DNA of 64,000 nucleotides, from assembly GCA_963978545.1 (NCBI GenBank), contig OZ021721.1:107220366-107284365 (forward strand), written 5' to 3'. This document shows, in pieces, positions 33,780-46,000 of this stretch. Within the stretch, counting starts at the first letter, position 1, and the number at the start of each line of letters is the position of its first letter. Source of the stretch: Linyphia triangularis (Eukaryota > Arthropoda > Arachnida > Araneae > Linyphiidae). The notes under the pieces were generated by a model, which was given only the letters and a program-made list of their open reading frames with translations, was not told the DNA's origin and searched no databases. Position numbers and translations under genes: made by a program.

Positions 33780-34676
33780 GAACAAAGACCATAAGGTTTG
33801 TAAACATAAGGTAACGTATATATGCTCATGTGAGAAGAGTTGATTTGCTTAAATCCACACCAGAAATCTCGTATGTCTGCTCTTGAGCTTTGTTAATTGC
33901 CATGCTGAAAAACAGTTTGATAGGAAATTAGAATCGTTTGAAATGGCGCTGTCTGTTAGTTTTAAGACGCATTTGTCTTTCATCAGAAGTTTTTGTAAGA
34001 CGTCGTGACTTCTGTATTTGATTATTAACAGTGACACGGTTTTTCCTTTCTGGAGATGATTCACTGGCTTACTGTAACGCATTTTCAGAAAAACGTGATT
34101 GTCTTTCAGAAAAACTTCGGTTGCTTCTAATTGCACGAAGCCTTTTAGCATCCGCTACAATCTGATCTAAGGATGATTTTTCTGTGAAGCATTGATTAGT
34201 TGGTTAGTTTTATTTATGGCGCAAGGGCTTCACGTGGGCCATACTGCGCTGAACAAATTAATCAATATCAACAACGTTAAAAATGATTAAAAATATATTG
34301 AGGTCAGCAAAAGGTAAAAGATTAAAAATGAAATACTCAAATCAAGTGATAAAATCCAATTTCAAGTAAGAAGTTAAAAATATTTTCATGAGGGGGTGAA
34401 CTCAAAAGAGATGATAATGGTTGATGGTGCATGTTAAAAAGTCTTAATCTGATGGTGTTAAAAGCCGGACATTCATTTAGAATATGAAACACAGAAAAAA
34501 TAACTAAACAGATGTTGTATGTGGGGTTCTGAAGATGCACTTGGGTTAAGCAACTGTGACCTAAGGCGGGTTAGGAGCACTTCCCTTTTCCGGGATTGCT
34601 GTTGTGAAGCATTGAAGCCTTTAGCATCGACTACATTCTGATCTAATGATGATTTTTGTGTGAAACTTTAAAATCA
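33780..34676 (-). pseudogene. Helitron-type ORF remnant, internally deleted
   Basis: Minus-strand translation in two frames shows Arg/Ser-rich short repeats (SSLDQIVADAKRLRAIRSN, SSPERKNR, SDERQMRLKTNRQRHFKR), like the N-terminal repeats of arthropod Helitron proteins. They run almost directly into FPIKLFFSMAINKAQEQT and GVDLSKS, the C-terminal motif of PIF1-family helicases (family form roughly AMTINKxQGQT). The Rep and central helicase domains are absent, so this is a deletion derivative with stops and frameshifts. A repeat unit of about 57 bp recurs at 34137 and 34614, and a truncated LINE is inserted between them. The identification rests on motif recall, with moderate confidence. Confidence 0.65.
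34196..34603 (-). mobile_element. 5'-truncated LINE fragment
   Basis: On the minus strand it begins with coding sequence resembling the end of a non-LTR reverse transcriptase ORF (VLLTRLRSQL, then after a frameshift HILNECPAFNTIRLRLF, a zinc-knuckle-like segment). It continues into a 3' UTR containing GCGCAGTATGGCCCACGTG and ends AAAACTAACCAACTAA. A 12-bp duplication GTGAAGCATTGA (34184-34195, 34604-34615) flanks it. The 3' end closely resembles the tail of the SINE family in this window. Confidence 0.85.
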
Positions 34677-36923
34677 AGTTAAAACTTATAATTCAATTAC
34701 AAAACGCTCATCTGTTTACATTTGCCAACAGTTTCGTTTCCAAAGAAACTGTATGATTACGGTTTTCTGTGTGTTTAAAGTGTACTAAAAGTATTTACAT
34801 TAAACCATCTAAAGAAATTCAACTACCAATGTACATAAACTTGATCCGAATTGGTTCAGTATTTTTTGAGTTATAGACGTACATTCAATTAAGCAAACGT
34901 TGCATGTTATATTCATTCTCATTTTCAAGGACTTGAAAACTAGTTTACTTTTAAGTTTATTTCCTTGAATCTTTGATAAGCAATGATATTGAGATTGTCA
35001 ACCTTTTGATGTTTCAAAATTTCGGGGAGCTACAAGGACTTCAAGTTTGTGGATATTATGTCTGGAAACTAAAATTAAATATAGTACTAATTTTTGAAAA
35101 AAAAAGCGAAATATACTAGCTAATTTTCATAACTAAAATAAAATCTTAACTTATGCCTCCTTGAAATTCTTAATTTTTTCTGATGGTGGAAAAGATAGGA
35201 AAGGGGGGAGGGGGGGGGGGGGAGAATTATTCACTCCAGTCAACACATTTCGCCAATGTCACCAAATACGCTATGAAACTAACGGAAAAATTGACAGCCA
35301 CAATAAGCAATGTAAAAGTGGCAGATTTATTTCAATCACACATTAATTTTTTAACTATTTCATTATTGATTTTGAACCAAGATCAGTTCCAGATATCAAT
35401 GTAAATATGACCTCTTTAGTGCTCTTTCCATTTTACCCGATTGCTTTTAAAAGTTGCAAATTTCAAAAAGCTTAGACAAAAATCCGTTTCGTTACCGTGT
35501 TATCTTCCGCAGATCATTAGCCGTATTGTTTATAGGTGAAAGGACGAATTCCCATGAGTACAAAAGAGGTCACATTCGTGAGTACTTTCGAAGAAGAACA
35601 TTTTTACCATTCATCATTCGAATGAAAGGACTATTTCTAAGAGATCATATCGTCATCTTCTTCCCACGCATTCGCATATGCTATAAAAATAGCATATTTG
35701 CGCTGAACGTAAAACTTGTTACTGGTTTTGTTCTAAAGAATGCCTTACAATGAATGATGCTTGCTTAACGTTGAATATGAAGCAATATCACTTTGAGATG
35801 GCCTAGACCTTGGAAATGACCAGGAATTACATGACCTTTGTGGAACAATAGACCTTAAGAAGATCGCGTGAACTTCCCCGAATTAGTTTTCTTCGAAGGA
35901 AGGAAGCTTAGAAAAGAATATAGTAAGTAATTTCTTCTAGGAAGGATTTAATCTAGATAACGTAACGTATTTCAACGATGCGGACACTGAACAATTTTGG
36001 GTCTCAAACAAGAAATCGAGAAAAGCAGAGAAACAAAGTGAATGTTTTCTCTGGTAAAAACGGTGACTTGAAAGGTGTTTATACGCTGAATTATTTTTGT
36101 ATTTTAATTTTCATGCATCAAAACTTTATCTTAGTCTACACTGTGCTGTAACATCTTAAAAAACAACGCCTGTACTATTGGAATAATTCAAACTTCAAGA
36201 AGAAGCGTCTTGCGGAAGATACTTCAAAACTAACTCTGTATCTGTAAAACTGACTACTTGTATCATGAATAACAGAAAATTCGGAAAATTTGCAGGCGTT
36301 GCCTCGCTGAAAATCGCACCCGCGTCCAAGTGCGTTCTCTGCTTCCAAGCCACGAGTACAGTCGCCCGTTAAAAGCCCTTTATTCCTTGTTATGGCTGTG
36401 CTCCAAATTTTAATTCAATGATAGAAGTGTAGGAGTAGATAGTCTTTATTCCATGCAAATATACTAAAAAAGTGTGGAGTTGTAAAGGTACACCACAAAT
36501 AATTTAAATATGTAATCGTAGATTGAGACTAAAAATTCTACACTGAACTTAAGTGCTGAAATTGCAAAGATGAAAAAGTACAATTATAGAAGAGCATAAA
36601 ATCGTAAATTAAATTAATTATAATTTTCAGAAAATGTAATTACGAAAACAATTAAAATTTTAAAAACTTTTTAAGAATTTTTTATTAAATATTGAAACGG
36701 AAATAAAGCATATAAAACGTTGCATTTTATATATCTAATGGTTACCACAAACCTCTCAGTACCTAACTGTGTGTAGCGTGATAATTTTTAATGTGGGGAA
36801 AAAAATTTATAAAGAGCAAAATAAAACCTCAATATTGATATAAAAAAGACAAACCTATATTTTATAAGGTTCTCAAATCATTGAAACATGCAGATTGGAG
36901 TTATAAGAGAAAAATGCGGCTAT
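34677..36923. other. no gene recognised
   Basis: AT-rich DNA with a G-tract near 35200-35222. A plus-strand open frame at 35454-35753 (99 residues) and a GC-richer patch at 36290-36390 show no similarity I can name. Neither is supported as an exon. Confidence 0.35.
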
Positions 36924-36935
36924 TATTTATTCTTG

Positions 36936-37113
36936 GTTGGTTGTTTTCAGATTATCTGGCACCGTCAGCAACACGAGGGCTATAATGCGCCGAAACATTC
37001 GTCCTTTGACAAGCCAACATACATTTACAAACACCCATGCCTAATACGGGATTCGAACCCGCAACCTCGCGGTCTAGAAGCTAGCACGCTAACTACTATA
37101 CCGTTTGGTCGGC
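36936..37113 (-). mobile_element. tRNA-derived SINE, full length
   Basis: Minus-strand copy with a 12-bp duplication TATTTATTCTTG (36924-36935, 37114-37125). The B box reads GGTTCGAATCC. First of three copies in 750 bp. Confidence 0.95.
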
Positions 37114-37184
37114 TATTTATTCTTGTAAAGTTAGAATCTGTGAACAAGATATCTGGACATTTTATGTTTCAAACAATAACTTTG

Positions 37185-37366
37185 GTTGGTTGGTTGTATT
37201 CAGATTATCTGGCGCCGTCAGCAACACGAGGGCTATAATGCGCCGAAACATTCGTCATTAGACAAGCCAACATACATTTACAAACACCCATGCCTAACAC
37301 GGGACTCGAACCCGCAACCTCGCGGTCTAGAAGCCAGCACGCTAACCACTATACCGTTTGGTTGGC
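37185..37366 (-). mobile_element. tRNA-derived SINE, full length
   Basis: Minus-strand copy with a 13-bp duplication AACAATAACTTTG (37172-37184, 37367-37379). The GGTTGGTTGG run at 37184-37193 is the element tail on the plus strand. Confidence 0.95.
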
Positions 37367-37482
37367 AACAATAACTTTGAGTTTTTGATACACACACGAA
37401 AAAAATATTTCATGGGTATATAATTCACACTATATTTTCCGAAGTTATTAGATCAATCCTGGAAATTAATAGCCACATCTTG

Positions 37483-37659
37483 CCGACCAAACAGTATAGT
37501 GGTTAGCGTGCTAGCTTCTAGACCGCGAGGTTGCGGGTTCGAGTCCCGTGTTGGCATGGGTGTTTGTAAATGTATGTTGGCTTGTCTAATGACGAATGTT
37601 TCGGCGCATTATAGCCCTCGTGTTGCTGACGGCGCCAGATAATCTGAAAACAACCAACC
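37483..37659 (+). mobile_element. tRNA-derived SINE, full length
   Basis: Plus-strand copy with a 15-bp duplication AATAGCCACATCTTG (37468-37482, 37660-37674), convergent with the two neighbouring minus-strand copies. Confidence 0.95.
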
Positions 37660-37674
37660 AATAGCCACATCTTG

Positions 37675-38912
37675 TTTACAGTATTTTCCAGATGTAAATG
37701 CATTTAAAATTTAGAATTGTTAAACGGAAGGGAGAATACTGATGCAAAATATAAGTTCATTTTATAAATGCTGAAAAGGCAATTACTGATTACGCAAGCC
37801 ATCTTGTTGCATAAAACTCGTATATTTTAAGAAGCATATTTTGATAAATAATACATACCTACTAGTTGTCTTCTCGAGCTAACAATAATTCATATAGATT
37901 CACGAGATTACGAGAAATGAAAGAATTAGTAATTCGAACGCAATGAAGCGTAAAATTCCTAAACATGAGTGATTCGCAGAGACAAAAAACTACTTCATCG
38001 GATTACCCGACTCAAAATATTTATACTCGATATAAATATACTTTCTCAAAGTATACCAAACATTTGTAGAGCATAGCGAACGATAATATCAATTGCAGAT
38101 GCCTTGCGAATAATTCAACAAAATATCTTATTAGGTTTGAACTACGAGCAGATGTGTTTATAACTATTGATATTTACATTTAGATAGATAGACTAGCTAC
38201 CATTTTCTAGTTACAGAGGTGCCTGCAGAAATATTTCCAAATGAAGTGCAAGGCATCTAAAGTTCTTGTTTAAGCCTCAATTTTTATAGGTGAGTTCTAT
38301 TTCTAAATGGCATGCTAATTGATAGTTATGTACTAATATTCTGTACAAATGCATAATGTAAAATCTATTATACACAGAACTCGGCGTTTTATAGTTTTTC
38401 TTCACTTTTTTCCCAGTAGAAGTAACAATTGAATTCTTCATAATCAGTTATACTTCTTGAACAAAAATTATTAATAAAATTGCCCCTCCCCAATCACATC
38501 AAGGTATGATGGGAATGGGGGGGGGGGGGATATCTAGGTGAACCGATTACGAGATACTTTGTATTTAAGTTCCTTCAAGGGTCACTAATAAATAAAGACA
38601 AATACTGTTCTGAATATGTAAGGAAATTGATGGTAAATTTGGCAATTATAAACATCCCTCTAAATATAGAAATGTAAAAACTATGGAAATTACTGATAAT
38701 TTTTTTTTTCATAGCTATGAAATCTACTTAACTAGTCAGGATTAAGCTAAAAAGAATTTTTAAACAGTTTTTTTTCCATTTGCGCGAGCTTGAGAATAAC
38801 AGCAAACATAAATACAATATCTAAAAATGATTTATAATTTATACGAGAATTTTTTATTAATACAAACTTGCTCGTAGTTTTTGTCATTTTTTTTTATTGA
38901 GGTTTATTTTTT
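37675..38912. other. no gene seen
   Basis: AT-rich intronic DNA with a G-tract near 38517-38529. No element borders were recognised. Confidence 0.4.
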
Positions 38913-38917
38913 GATTT

Positions 38918-39277
38918 GGTACTCTTCCGTTTTCCGTGCGCAAGCGATAAATCGCCAAATAATGTAGAATTTCGCCAAATTTCTTCTTACAGCCATAAAT
39001 GGAAAGTTCGTTTAGGTCCAAGTGCTCTATTCTTTGAATTCATTTTCAAAACAAAGCACTTTTTCTTTCCTTTCTTCCATCTTAATTTTTGTTTTAAAAA
39101 ATTATGAATATTGTTTACAATTCATTAATATCTGTTTATAGTTAAACTTGTTTTGCTTATTATTAAATAATATTTTTATATATGTTTATAATTGAACGCT
39201 TTCGACTTTTATTCTGTTGACTGCTTTGTCATTCGCTTCGCTTGGCGACATTTGCGCCCGGATAACGGAAGAGTACC
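38918..39277. mobile_element. MITE with 26-bp inverted ends
   Basis: The ends GGTACTCTTCCGTTTTCCG and CGGATAACGGAAGAGTACC are inverted, and the similarity continues through GTGCGCAA / TTGCGCCC. GATTT on both sides (38913-38917, 39278-39282) suggests a 5-bp duplication. It is 360 bp, non-coding, superfamily unknown. Confidence 0.75.
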
Positions 39278-39305
39278 GATTTCGATTTTTTTTGTCATAA
39301 TTTAA

Positions 39306-39726
39306 GAGGAAATCTTAGTAGGGATCATTCCCTTTAGCCGCTATGTTAAGATCTTCTGGCCCAGTGCATTTGGAAACTACTTTCTATAAAACTTAGAAAT
39401 TTGGTGAGTAGGTAAGAAAATGATCATCTATGAAATGACAAGCATTAAAAACTCGAAAATAGAGTCGAATATATTTTATTTTATGTATGAAATCTTTTCG
39501 TCAATGCATATGCAGTAGCTCCAACTGGTAATATCTTTTGTTATTTTAATTTTCATTTATAATAGATAGCTATTAAATGAAAACATTTTATGTAATTTCA
39601 TTAAGTGATCTTTTTCGTGCCTACTAACCAAATGTCAAGGTTTCATTCAAAGTAGTTTCTAAACGCACTGGGCTAGAAAATTGTAACATAACGAATATAG
39701 GGAATGATACTTGATAGGACTTCCTC
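39306..39726. mobile_element. TTAA-flanked foldback element, ~95-bp arms
   Basis: Long inverted arms contain GAGGAAATCTTAG, GATCATTCCCT and GGCCCAGTGCATTTGGAAAC, matched in complement at 39640-39726. TTAA lies at both borders (39302-39305, 39727-39730), as for piggyBac- or Kolobok-type insertion. No coding capacity. Confidence 0.75.
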
Positions 39727-39908
39727 TTAATCGAATGTGTAAAAAGAAATAAAAGATTTTCTGTGATTATTTAAAATCTGATATACTTAAAATAAATTAC
39801 TAAGTGCTCTATTTGATGAAATTGAAAAACATATTTCAACTTCTTGGTCCTTCGTCGATTTATCAATACAAATAATAAAGGGGAATGATTTTGTACCGGT
39901 TAATTTGC

Positions 39909-40508
39909 CAGTGGCGGCCCGTGCCCGAAAATTTTACATGCGACTTCCCAACAACCCCTCCCCCCCCCCCCCCCTCAACCACACACACACTTTCCACAAT
40001 CATACTTGAATTTTTTTTTAATTATATTCAAATTTATTTTCAAAACAAAATAGTACTTCAAACTAATAAAATAACTCTCTAGCCTTCAGATGGTACCATT
40101 ATCTTGCAAAAATTCCATCTAGAGATTATTTTAAAGCAGAAATTCTAAAAGGCAGCCGAAGTCGAAAAATCGCTGACCTGGCTGCCTCGCCTTCACATTG
40201 CGTGGAGGGAAGACTCTATTGGATTCCACAGGTTACCATGGCAACGTCGCAGCCGAAACGCTTTTCAGGAACACATGGGGAGGAAGATCATCTTGATTGG
40301 AAACGTTTTATTTTCCCTCGTGAATTGATTATTGAGGTAAAAAGTTTGCTGTTTATCGGATTTATTTTTACATTTATTGAAAATATATAATTTTTAAAAT
40401 TATATATTTTCAAAATTTTTAAAATTGTAAAATATATAATTTTAGTTTTAAACTAATAAATTTAGATGCATCCCGGCTGCACTGGCTATAGTGCACGAGC
40501 CGCCACTG
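39909..40508. mobile_element. non-autonomous hAT element
   Basis: The ends CAGTGGCGGCCCGTGC and GCACGAGCCGCCACTG are inverted. The 8-bp flanks TAATTTGC (39901-39908) and TAATTTAC (40509-40516) differ at one base. A C-tract lies at about 39957-39974. A small open frame at 40202-40390 has no known homology. Confidence 0.88.
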
Positions 40509-40684
40509 TAATTTACTTTGCTTTGATTTAATTCGTAGCTATATAGTCAAAATTTTTAAAATTGTAAAATATATAATTTTAGTTTTAAACTAATAAATTT
40601 AGATGCATCCCGGCTGCACTGGCTGTAGTGCACGAGCCGCCACTGTAATTTACTTTGCTTTGATTTAATTCGTAGCTATATAGT
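40411..40684. repeat. 137-bp direct duplication spanning a transposon end
   Basis: 40411-40547 and 40548-40684 are nearly identical (one clear difference, GGCTATAGTG versus GGCTGTAGTG). The unit includes the right end of the hAT element plus about 39 bp of flanking DNA, so the duplication followed the insertion and left a second, orphan hAT terminus. Confidence 0.93.
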
Positions 40685-42679
40685 AAGTGTTTTTCAGCAG
40701 TTCTCAGTTTTTATTCAACCTTGATTTTATCTTATAGATTTGATGAGTCATTTATTGTCTTCTGTCGCTTAACCTCAAACGACCTTCAATTGTTTGGGGT
40801 AGTTAAATTAACTATGAGGTAATAACATTTGTCACGAACTAGAGATTGATACAATAGAGGAAACCTGATTTCAAATGCCCCAATAACTACATAACATGCA
40901 TACTATACCACAAGAATTTTGTTTATTAATTACGAAAAGAAAAAGAAAAAATATATATATATATATATTTTTGGCTACTTGAAATTCTTTCAACATATAT
41001 AAAATTTTATTATTGTTATTTTGTATGATTGTTTAATTACAATACTAAAAAAACCGTCTATAATTATGTTTCAATTTTATTATTTGTGTTATTGTTTTAT
41101 AGAAAATGTCAATTATTCGCAAAAATACATAAACAATTGCAAACTTATCTTTATGAATTACATTCTTATCTTTTACCAATTCTTATATCTTATCAATTCT
41201 TTCTGACCAAATAAAAAGTTTTATCATGCCCTTTAAGATAAAGATTTTTTTTTAACAAAATAATAGATCCGGTTTCATTGTTTACATTAATTTAACATTA
41301 TTTTTAGTGTGTTTTTGTTTAATTCAATGACTAAATACACTAAATTTACCACTCTTTTGGAAAAGTATAATAATTATAACAAAAAATGATGCCAAAGAAT
41401 TTCATAGGAAATTAATACATCGTCAATATATGACGTTATCAATTAATAAAAATTAATGTCTCCCTCTTACAAATGAAGTAATATTAAAGATAGACAAAAT
41501 CATACGTCTAAAACCTAAAGTAAAAAAGCCATACATCAGCAAACTGAACCAGACCAGAATATATAACGAATTTAAAAGCATTTCCTGAAATTTACATCAC
41601 TCGTTATTCAATAAAAAGGTAGCGAGCGTGTTATAATGCAAAGTTTCTTGTCCATTTCCTCTAAAAGCACAGCATTGTTATTTTCTGTCTGTATACACTC
41701 AAGGGCATTGTTAAACAACAGTTAACCTTTTATGAAGAGATTTAACATGACCTTAAAGCCACATTGCTTCGGCAAATAAGGAAACTGGTCCACCGATAAT
41801 TCTATAGCCAAAAAGAGGGAAAATATTTCTTTTCAAAAAAGAGAGAGAGAAAAAATAACGATGCCTTCCGGCTCTATGCTTATTCCGTAAGGTCAAAAAT
41901 AGAAAGTTTTAATTTATAACGTTTGATTTACCTTTGTTCATCTATTTTAGTTGCTCTGAACTAATCTTAACGTCCTACGTATAATAACAATTAAAGATTG
42001 GTCATATTTTTATGCACGTCACGCTTCTTCATTTAAAATTTCGGAGAAAAGAAAAGCCTTGGAATAATATTATGAAGTCACCCATGAAGCTTTGGAAGAG
42101 TTGCTGAATGGAAATCTAAAACTAAATAGAAATAAAACAAGTGGTTTCTACAAATAAAAAACTAGTTGTGTTTGTTTCCTGCATCTACGTTATTTCTCAG
42201 TCTTCCCCTTGCATTAGCAGTTGCTGTTACCGCTAATGCCATTACAGTTCTTTTCCGAATACCACGATTTGTTCTTGTTTTGCAATCCAGTTTAGTGCCT
42301 GCTTATTTTCTTCTTGGCTGTTAGCTCTGAGCAAGTTACATACAAGTAAAGTCATTAAGAAGTAGGAAATTGAGATTGTGGTCCGAAATGGGTATTTGTC
42401 TTTTGCCAGTGTGTCTGCCATATGACCTTGAAGTTAGGATTACTGGATTTCGTAATTTCACGGATCAGTGGTGGATGAGCTACTTGAACGTCCTTTGATC
42501 GCACGAGCAATCGTGTTCAAATGTTTTGCGTTAGTCACTCGCGTGGTAAAACGTGGTTTTATTTCCTACAATTACGAATTAAAGCGCTGGAAACAGCATG
42601 AACTAAGTGATAAAATCAAACGTTGTTGGATTTGAGTCAGTCTTCTAAAGTGATAGCTTTCTACTATGAAAGGATACTT
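40685..42679. other. no gene seen
   Basis: AT-rich sequence with a short TA microsatellite at about 40951-40969. No exon or element was recognised. Confidence 0.4.
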
Positions 42680-43000
42680 TTTGGTGTAATTTTAAACTGG
42701 GACGCAACTAGAAAATTTTTGTTGCAAGAGTTTTCAGTCAAGCACTAAATTTACTCCTGTATTACTACATAAAAATATCCTCAAAGCAGAACTTTCTCAT
42801 CTCATATTTGTAGCATGGTATCAATATCTTTGCAATGTCTTGATTTGTGACTTATATATGCCAAAATATGTAAATGCTTTTTATCTAGTTTTTGAGTTAT
42901 ACAAAATACCCCACCATGGGGCTCCATATTAAGTATACAGATATCTTGGTATTTATTTTCTGGAAAAAATATTAATCTTGATATTATTTTTAGAAAAGGA
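42680..43000. repeat. dispersed repeat shared with 8430-8880
   Basis: Parallel motifs: AACTTTCTCATCTCATATTTG here versus AACTTTCTCATCCCATGTTTG; then ATCAATAT; then a TAGTTTTTGAGTTATACAAAA segment versus TAGTTTTAGAGTTATACAAAA. Borders unknown. The minus-strand open frame over it is not conserved in the other copy. Confidence 0.6.
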
Positions 43001-43029
43001 GAAATACCTTTTGGATAGACTGGCAAATA

Positions 43030-46000
43030 AAATTAGCAGGCTTATGTTATTAGATGTTTATAACGCGAGAAATACAAGGACTATGTCACACTGAATCACC
43101 ATTTGGAAAAGGAAACATTCATAATTTTACATATTTCAAATGATGTTTTATTTAGACCAAAAATAACGCACAAAGATATTTTGATGTTATTAAATTTACA
43201 AATTCATTATTTATTTAAAAGTTTTTAGACTTATCAGCTTCCATAGTGAAATACTATATGCTTACTCTACCTAAAGGATAGGCAGTTTAAAATTTATTCT
43301 TTTGAAATCATTAACAAATACTAAACGTTTCGTATTTATTCACAGCAAAACATTCCATTGTTGTTTGTTCCTAAAACATATCCCCCTGTTCGCGCGTTTG
43401 ATTTTAAATGAAGCTAAATACAAATTATGGCAGTGATGTTTAGAAGATGAGTTTAATTGATGATGAGTTCGAAGATGAGTAATAATTATAGTCCGATACA
43501 ATAAGAATTTGCAGAATAAAAAAACTAAAAAAAAAATTTAAAAAAAAAAAAAAATTGGCTGGACTACTCCATGGATTGTCACCAGCCCCATGTTTACAAA
43601 ACTGAATCATTATATTGAAAAAAAAAACCTATTTGTTTATGCTTTCCTATAGAGTATAGAAAAGTTTTATAATAAGGTAATATTAATAAAAAATTTAAGA
43701 AATCTTTAACATTTAGAAAGTTTTGTTCTCTCAAAGATTGAACCACTAAAAGATTAAAAATATCTTCAAATGATTTTACTTTAATTTTTATTATGCGGTT
43801 GATATTAGGCAGATATTTTTAATGCATATCTTTTGAATAGCATCTGATAATGTGTACTAAATTTATTAATAAAGAGAATACTGAAAGGTGTCTAATTACC
43901 TATAGTGTGAAAATTTGTTAGTTTTCAATCTTGCTTCACTATTTTTAAATCCTATTTTAACAAGTAAAAAGTGTATTGAATTAAAAGCAGAGTCCTGCTT
44001 TTTCCAAATTCTGCTTTTAATTCAAACTGACTGGCAATGTCATTAGTATCAATTTCATGAACATTTCCCTTCATGAACATTTCAGGATTCATCGACGTTG
44101 ATATTTTAGTCTTTACATATACTTGTTTATTTCTGTGCTTTGGAATTATAATTTTAAATGCTTTCGTTACTTTTTCAATTAGAAAATTAAAATATAAATG
44201 TAAAACATACTCTTCTTTGGACAGTAGTACTCATATACAGAACTACGTCGAAAATATACTAACGCCATCAATACATCACTTGGATATCAGTGTGAGCTAT
44301 AAAAATTTAGGAAAATTCAGATGCCTTAATTATCAGATGATACATTGAGCTAATTTAGCATATTTTAATGCGGTAAAAAGTGTAATTTATGAGCATTCCA
44401 GCAAAATAAATGGGCCAAAAATCTCACCGAACTGGACCTTTAAATAAAAAGTGGGTTACTGAAGCAGAGATCGTGTTTCGGGTTCTTGTTTTACTTCGAA
44501 ATACCCAGCTCTTCAACTAAACAAGATCCTGGATGGCCGGAAAAAAGGGCTTACTTTCCGAAATGTGGGCAAGCCGGCGTAACAGCAATTGTTCAGTAAC
44601 AAAAGCGTTGGGCGTCAACCATTTCTATTTCCGACTACAATTTTATGCTCTATAGATCAAAATTTATCTCCTAATTCAAGAGAAAATACAAGGCCATAAT
44701 AAGATATAGGTTTTCCAAAGGACTATTAAATATTTGGAACAGGGATTATTGTCTAATTGTTGGACATCTTGTTGAAATTATGAACTAGAACAAGATTTCG
44801 TTCTGTTTTATTGCAATTTTCTCTGAATTTATAAGCGTAAAGTATTGTCTGAATTTTTGTCTTCTAACAAGTGTACAATTTGTTTTGTAGTTGTAGAAGT
44901 GACCATAAAAAAATCTCCAAAACTGTCATACTACATTATGATCAGTTAAAACACATTTCGGAATAAGGAATTGTCTACTTTTGGGAGAACCACAAACAGA
45001 AATGGTCTGTTTATTTTTCACGAATTCAATTAATTTTCGTACGATGCTTTACAAGAAACTCTGAGATGTCCAAATTCTGATTGTATTTAAACAGCCCCTT
45101 GAAGACAATAATCTCAATATCACGATTATGTCCCAAGTTACTGCAAGTGTCTCGAACAATGCCTTATTTAATATTGCTGAATGTTCATCAGCTACGTTAA
45201 ACGCTTAAATCCAAACATAAGAAACATTTGCTATTATTTTCAAGAGACTTAAATTATAAGCAGGATTTGGACAGCAAAAATGTCTGCTTAATGTAATTTT
45301 GAGATCAATCAATTCAGTATAACTATTTTTGCAATGAATTTAATTTGTTTAGTTAGGTCTTTCAATTAATGTAGTGTAATTCAGGTCATCACATCTAGGA
45401 AAAGTATATTGACATGATTGAAGTCCAAAGTTATACTGCTACAAAAAGATGATACAAGGAATCCCAAGCAGGGATTCTGGAGCTTGGCTGTGAAATATAT
45501 ATTAATCCTAAATATAAAATCAAAAGAATATGTTATTTAAAAAAAAAAAAAAATACCAAACAAGATGACACTCACAGTCTGGAATTTTTTTAGAGAAATC
45601 ATCAGCCTGTTCCTGTATCATAGACTTAATGCAGTGGTCTGTTTAAGAGTTTTTACAGGGTCCCCCTATTCATGTTAAAATTTTTAAAAAATTGTGAAAA
45701 AATTTTAATTTTCAAATTATTTTGTGAACAATCGCTAATTTATGCTCATTTTCAAAAGATGTTAATAAAGAAAACATTTTCAATCTAAAAACGTGTAATT
45801 CATTAGATTTTTTAATAGTTTTAAATTCTGTTTTGTTAACATTCAATTTTATGAAGGGTTTTTTGAAGACAATTTTGCGATGGGTCCTTTATGTAAATTT
45901 TTTTTTTTTTTTTTTTGTGAAGGTTCTTTTTTTTTTATCACATTTGGAGTTTTGTGAAGCTTTAGTAAAAGTACCCAAACGCTTTTTGAAAAGACCCCAG

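Noticed and set aside
35454..35753. 99-residue plus-strand open frame
   Set aside because: Basic, aromatic-rich translation without similarity I can name; surrounding sequence gives no gene context.
36888..37703. Open frames containing peptides such as SNPQPRGLEAS on both strands
   Set aside because: They are translations of the SINE bodies and recur identically wherever the SINE lies (also near 430-640 and 7912-8136), with TSDs proving insertion.
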